Source of the DNA: Oscillospiraceae bacterium
Lineage (GTDB): Bacteria; Bacillota; Clostridia; Oscillospirales; Oscillospiraceae
Assembly (NCBI GenBank): GCA_017399325.1
Contig: JAFQDY010000047.1
Span: 1 to 8,640, forward strand
Direction of reading: 5' to 3'
Length of the DNA: 8,640 bases
The position numbers were made by a program, and so were the translations under genes. This document shows, piece after piece, positions 7,703 to 8,640 of this stretch; positions within the stretch are counted from its first letter, which is position 1, and each line of letters opens with the position of its first letter. The notes under the pieces are model-generated. The model saw nothing but the letters and a program-made list of their open reading frames with translations. It searched no databases and had not been told where the DNA came from.

Positions 7703-7751
7703 AATATCCCTCCTTATATGAAAAATATCCGATTTCGGACTTGAGATATTT
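7701..7751. repeat. Three copies of AAATATC in the tmcAL-ackA spacer, candidate operator
   Basis: AAAATATCC occurs at 7701-7709 and again at 7722-7730, offset by exactly 21 bp, or two helical turns. A third, inverted copy (GATATTT, 7745-7751) overlaps the end of the ackA -35 element, and with the second copy forms a 7-bp inverted repeat. Between them lies a further small dyad, TCCGA-TT-TCGGA (7728-7739). The phasing suggests a protein-binding site, but the spacer is AT-rich and chance is possible. Confidence 0.35.
7708..7716 (-). promoter_or_regulatory. Ribosome binding site that fixes the TTG start of tmcAL
   Basis: On the minus strand TAAGGAGGG is followed, 5 bases later, by TTG CCC ATT. 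The near-perfect match to the 16S rRNA tail supports TTG as the start codon; the resulting N-terminus (three residues before GII) agrees with the family. Confidence 0.85.
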
Positions 7752-7769
7752 GTAAAACTATTATATAAT
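7741..7769 (+). promoter_or_regulatory. Sigma-A-type promoter of ackA
   Basis: TTGAGA (-35, 7741-7746) and a perfect TATAAT (-10, 7764-7769) are separated by exactly 17 bp. Transcription would begin near A7776, leaving an AT-rich leader of about 68 bases before the ackA ATG. This is the only clear promoter in the window and matches the high-expression codon use of ackA. Confidence 0.82.
7760..7769 (-). promoter_or_regulatory. Possible -10 element of a tmcAL promoter (palindromic, shared)
   Basis: The ackA -10 lies in the perfect palindrome ATTATATAAT, so the minus strand also reads TATAAT (7765-7760), correctly oriented to start a tmcAL transcript near 7753. The minus-strand -35 position (about 7788-7783, TATAAC) is poor. 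A second weak option is TTGCAA (7805-7800) with CATAGA (7782-7777) at 17-bp spacing. The tmcAL promoter is therefore only suggested. Confidence 0.3.
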
Positions 7770-7828
7770 AAACCTATCTATGGTTATATTACCACATACT
7801 TGCAAAAAAAGAAAATCATTTTTATTTT

Positions 7829-7834
7829 AGGAGG
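7829..7834 (+). promoter_or_regulatory. Ribosome binding site of ackA
   Basis: AGGAGG, a full match to the 16S rRNA tail, lies 9 bases before the ATG at 7844 and fixes the ackA start. Confidence 0.85.
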
Positions 7835-7843
7835 CAGATTTCC

Positions 7844-8640
7844 ATGAACATTTTGATCATCAATGCCGGCAGTTCTTCCCTTAAGTACCAACTGATGGAC
7901 CCTGATACCGGCGTGGTTTCCGCCAAGGGCCTGTGCGAGCGTATCGGCATCGACGGCCGTCTGACCCATAAGGTCGGCGACAATAAGGTGGTTAAGGACA
8001 TTGCTATGCCCACCCACTCCGAGGCAATTTCCGCCACTTTGGCCATCCTGCAGGATGCTGAAGTTGGCGTTATCAAGAGCGTTGCTGAGATCGACGCCGT
8101 TGGCCACCGTGTTGTTCACGGCGGTAAGGAGTTCGCCGGTTCCTGCATTATCGATGACGACGCCATTAAGGCCATCGAGAAGTGCATCCCCCTGGGTCCC
8201 CTGCACAACCCCGCAAACCTGATGGGTATTCGCGCCTGCCAGGCAGTTATGCCCACCACACCTCAGGTTGCCGTGTTCGACACTGCATTCCATATGACTA
8301 TGCCCGCAAAGGCTTACCGTTACGCCATTCCCACCGAGTACTATGAAAACGACTCTATCCGCCGCTACGGCTTCCACGGTACATCCCATATGTATGTTGC
8401 CAAGCGCACCGCAGACCTGATCGGCAAGAAGGAATTCAAGATGGTCAACTGCCACTTGGGCAACGGCTCTTCCATGTCCGCTGTCAAGGACGGCAAGTGC
8501 CAGGATACCACCATGGGTCTGACTCCTCTGGCTGGTGTTCCCATGGGCACCCGCTCCGGCGATATCGACGCAGCTGTTGTGAAGTTCATCTGCAACAAGT
8601 ACGGCATGAGCGTTGACGAGTGCCTGAACATGCTCAACAA
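7844..8640 (+). CDS. ackA: Acetate kinase AckA (3' truncated by window)
   Basis: AckA interconverts acetate plus ATP and acetyl phosphate plus ADP. In fermenting anaerobes it yields ATP while releasing acetate. The first 265 codons of an expected 400 or so are present, with no stop before the window ends. The ASKHA-fold phosphate loop is at the N-terminus: NAGSSSLKY (7-15). Other active-site segments are GHRVVHGG (87-94, Arg89), VFDTAFH (144-150, Asp146), RRYGFHGTSH (173-182, His178), HLGNGSS (204-210) and MGTRSGDID (234-242, Arg237). These match the substrate and phosphate-binding residues of characterised acetate kinases. The C-terminal part with the catalytic glutamate is outside. Codon use is strongly biased: all 18 lysines are AAG and all 9 arginines CGT or CGC, unlike the neighbouring genes, which suggests very high expression. 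Whether pta is nearby cannot be seen. Confidence 0.97.
   Translation, partial: MNILIINAGSSSLKYQLMDPDTGVVSAKGLCERIGIDGRLTHKVGDNKVVKDIAMPTHSEAISATLAILQDAEVGVIKSVAEIDAVGHRVVHGGKEFAGSCIIDDDAIKAIEKCIPLGPLHNPANLMGIRACQAVMPTTPQVAVFDTAFHMTMPAKAYRYAIPTEYYENDSIRRYGFHGTSHMYVAKRTADLIGKKEFKMVNCHLGNGSSMSAVKDGKCQDTTMGLTPLAGVPMGTRSGDIDAAVVKFICNKYGMSVDECLNMLN

Noticed and set aside
7801..7830. A-rich then T-rich stretch before ackA as a terminator or attenuator
   Set aside because: Only a very weak AT-only pairing (AAAAT/ATTTT) is possible, with no GC stem, so it would not terminate; it is better read as an unstructured leader that leaves the ribosome binding site open.
7784..8455. A 223-codon open frame on the minus strand across the ackA start and first two thirds
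   Set aside because: It is the antisense of ackA; the biased sense codons (few TTA, CTA or TCA) keep that frame open. It has no recognisable protein features.

Overview
The window is ordinary chromosomal housekeeping DNA from a low-GC-lineage Gram-positive (Firmicutes) bacterium, most likely an anaerobic gut-type Clostridia (Oscillospiraceae/Ruminococcaceae-like). This rests on gene order, strong AGGAGG-type ribosome binding sites, the PASTA kinase/PP2C pair, and the presence of TmcAL. Base composition is fairly GC-rich for the phylum. The genus assignment is inference. I see no tRNA, rRNA, insertion sequence, CRISPR array or phage material, and no gene-free stretch over about 300 bases. I do not see an undescribed multi-gene system here.

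Left part (1-6522, + strand): a tightly packed co-directional cluster with the conserved Firmicutes order fmt (3' end only) - rsmB - rlmN - PP2C phosphatase - PASTA Ser/Thr kinase - rsgA. The first three genes are joined by two 4-bp ATGA overlaps; the rest are separated by 18-25 bp, each with a clear ribosome binding site. The genes cover initiator tRNA formylation, 16S and 23S rRNA methylation, a reversible Ser/Thr phosphorylation switch that senses cell-wall fragments, and a 30S-subunit maturation GTPase. Any promoter for the cluster lies upstream of the window.

Middle (6521-6556): a strong hairpin with A and T tracts on both sides sits between the convergent rsgA and tmcAL genes and should terminate transcription in both directions. 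The rpe and thiamine-related genes that follow rsgA in Bacillus are not here.

Right part (6554-8640): tmcAL (- strand, TTG start) makes N4-acetylcytidine in the elongator tRNA-Met anticodon from acetate and ATP. Across a 141-bp divergent AT-rich spacer lies ackA (+ strand, acetate kinase, cut off by the window end). The spacer holds a near-consensus sigma-A-type promoter for ackA and several small repeats that could be operators. ackA has the codon use of a highly expressed gene, unlike its neighbours. The most interesting biological point is the head-to-head placement of an acetate-consuming tRNA modification gene and an acetate metabolism gene.
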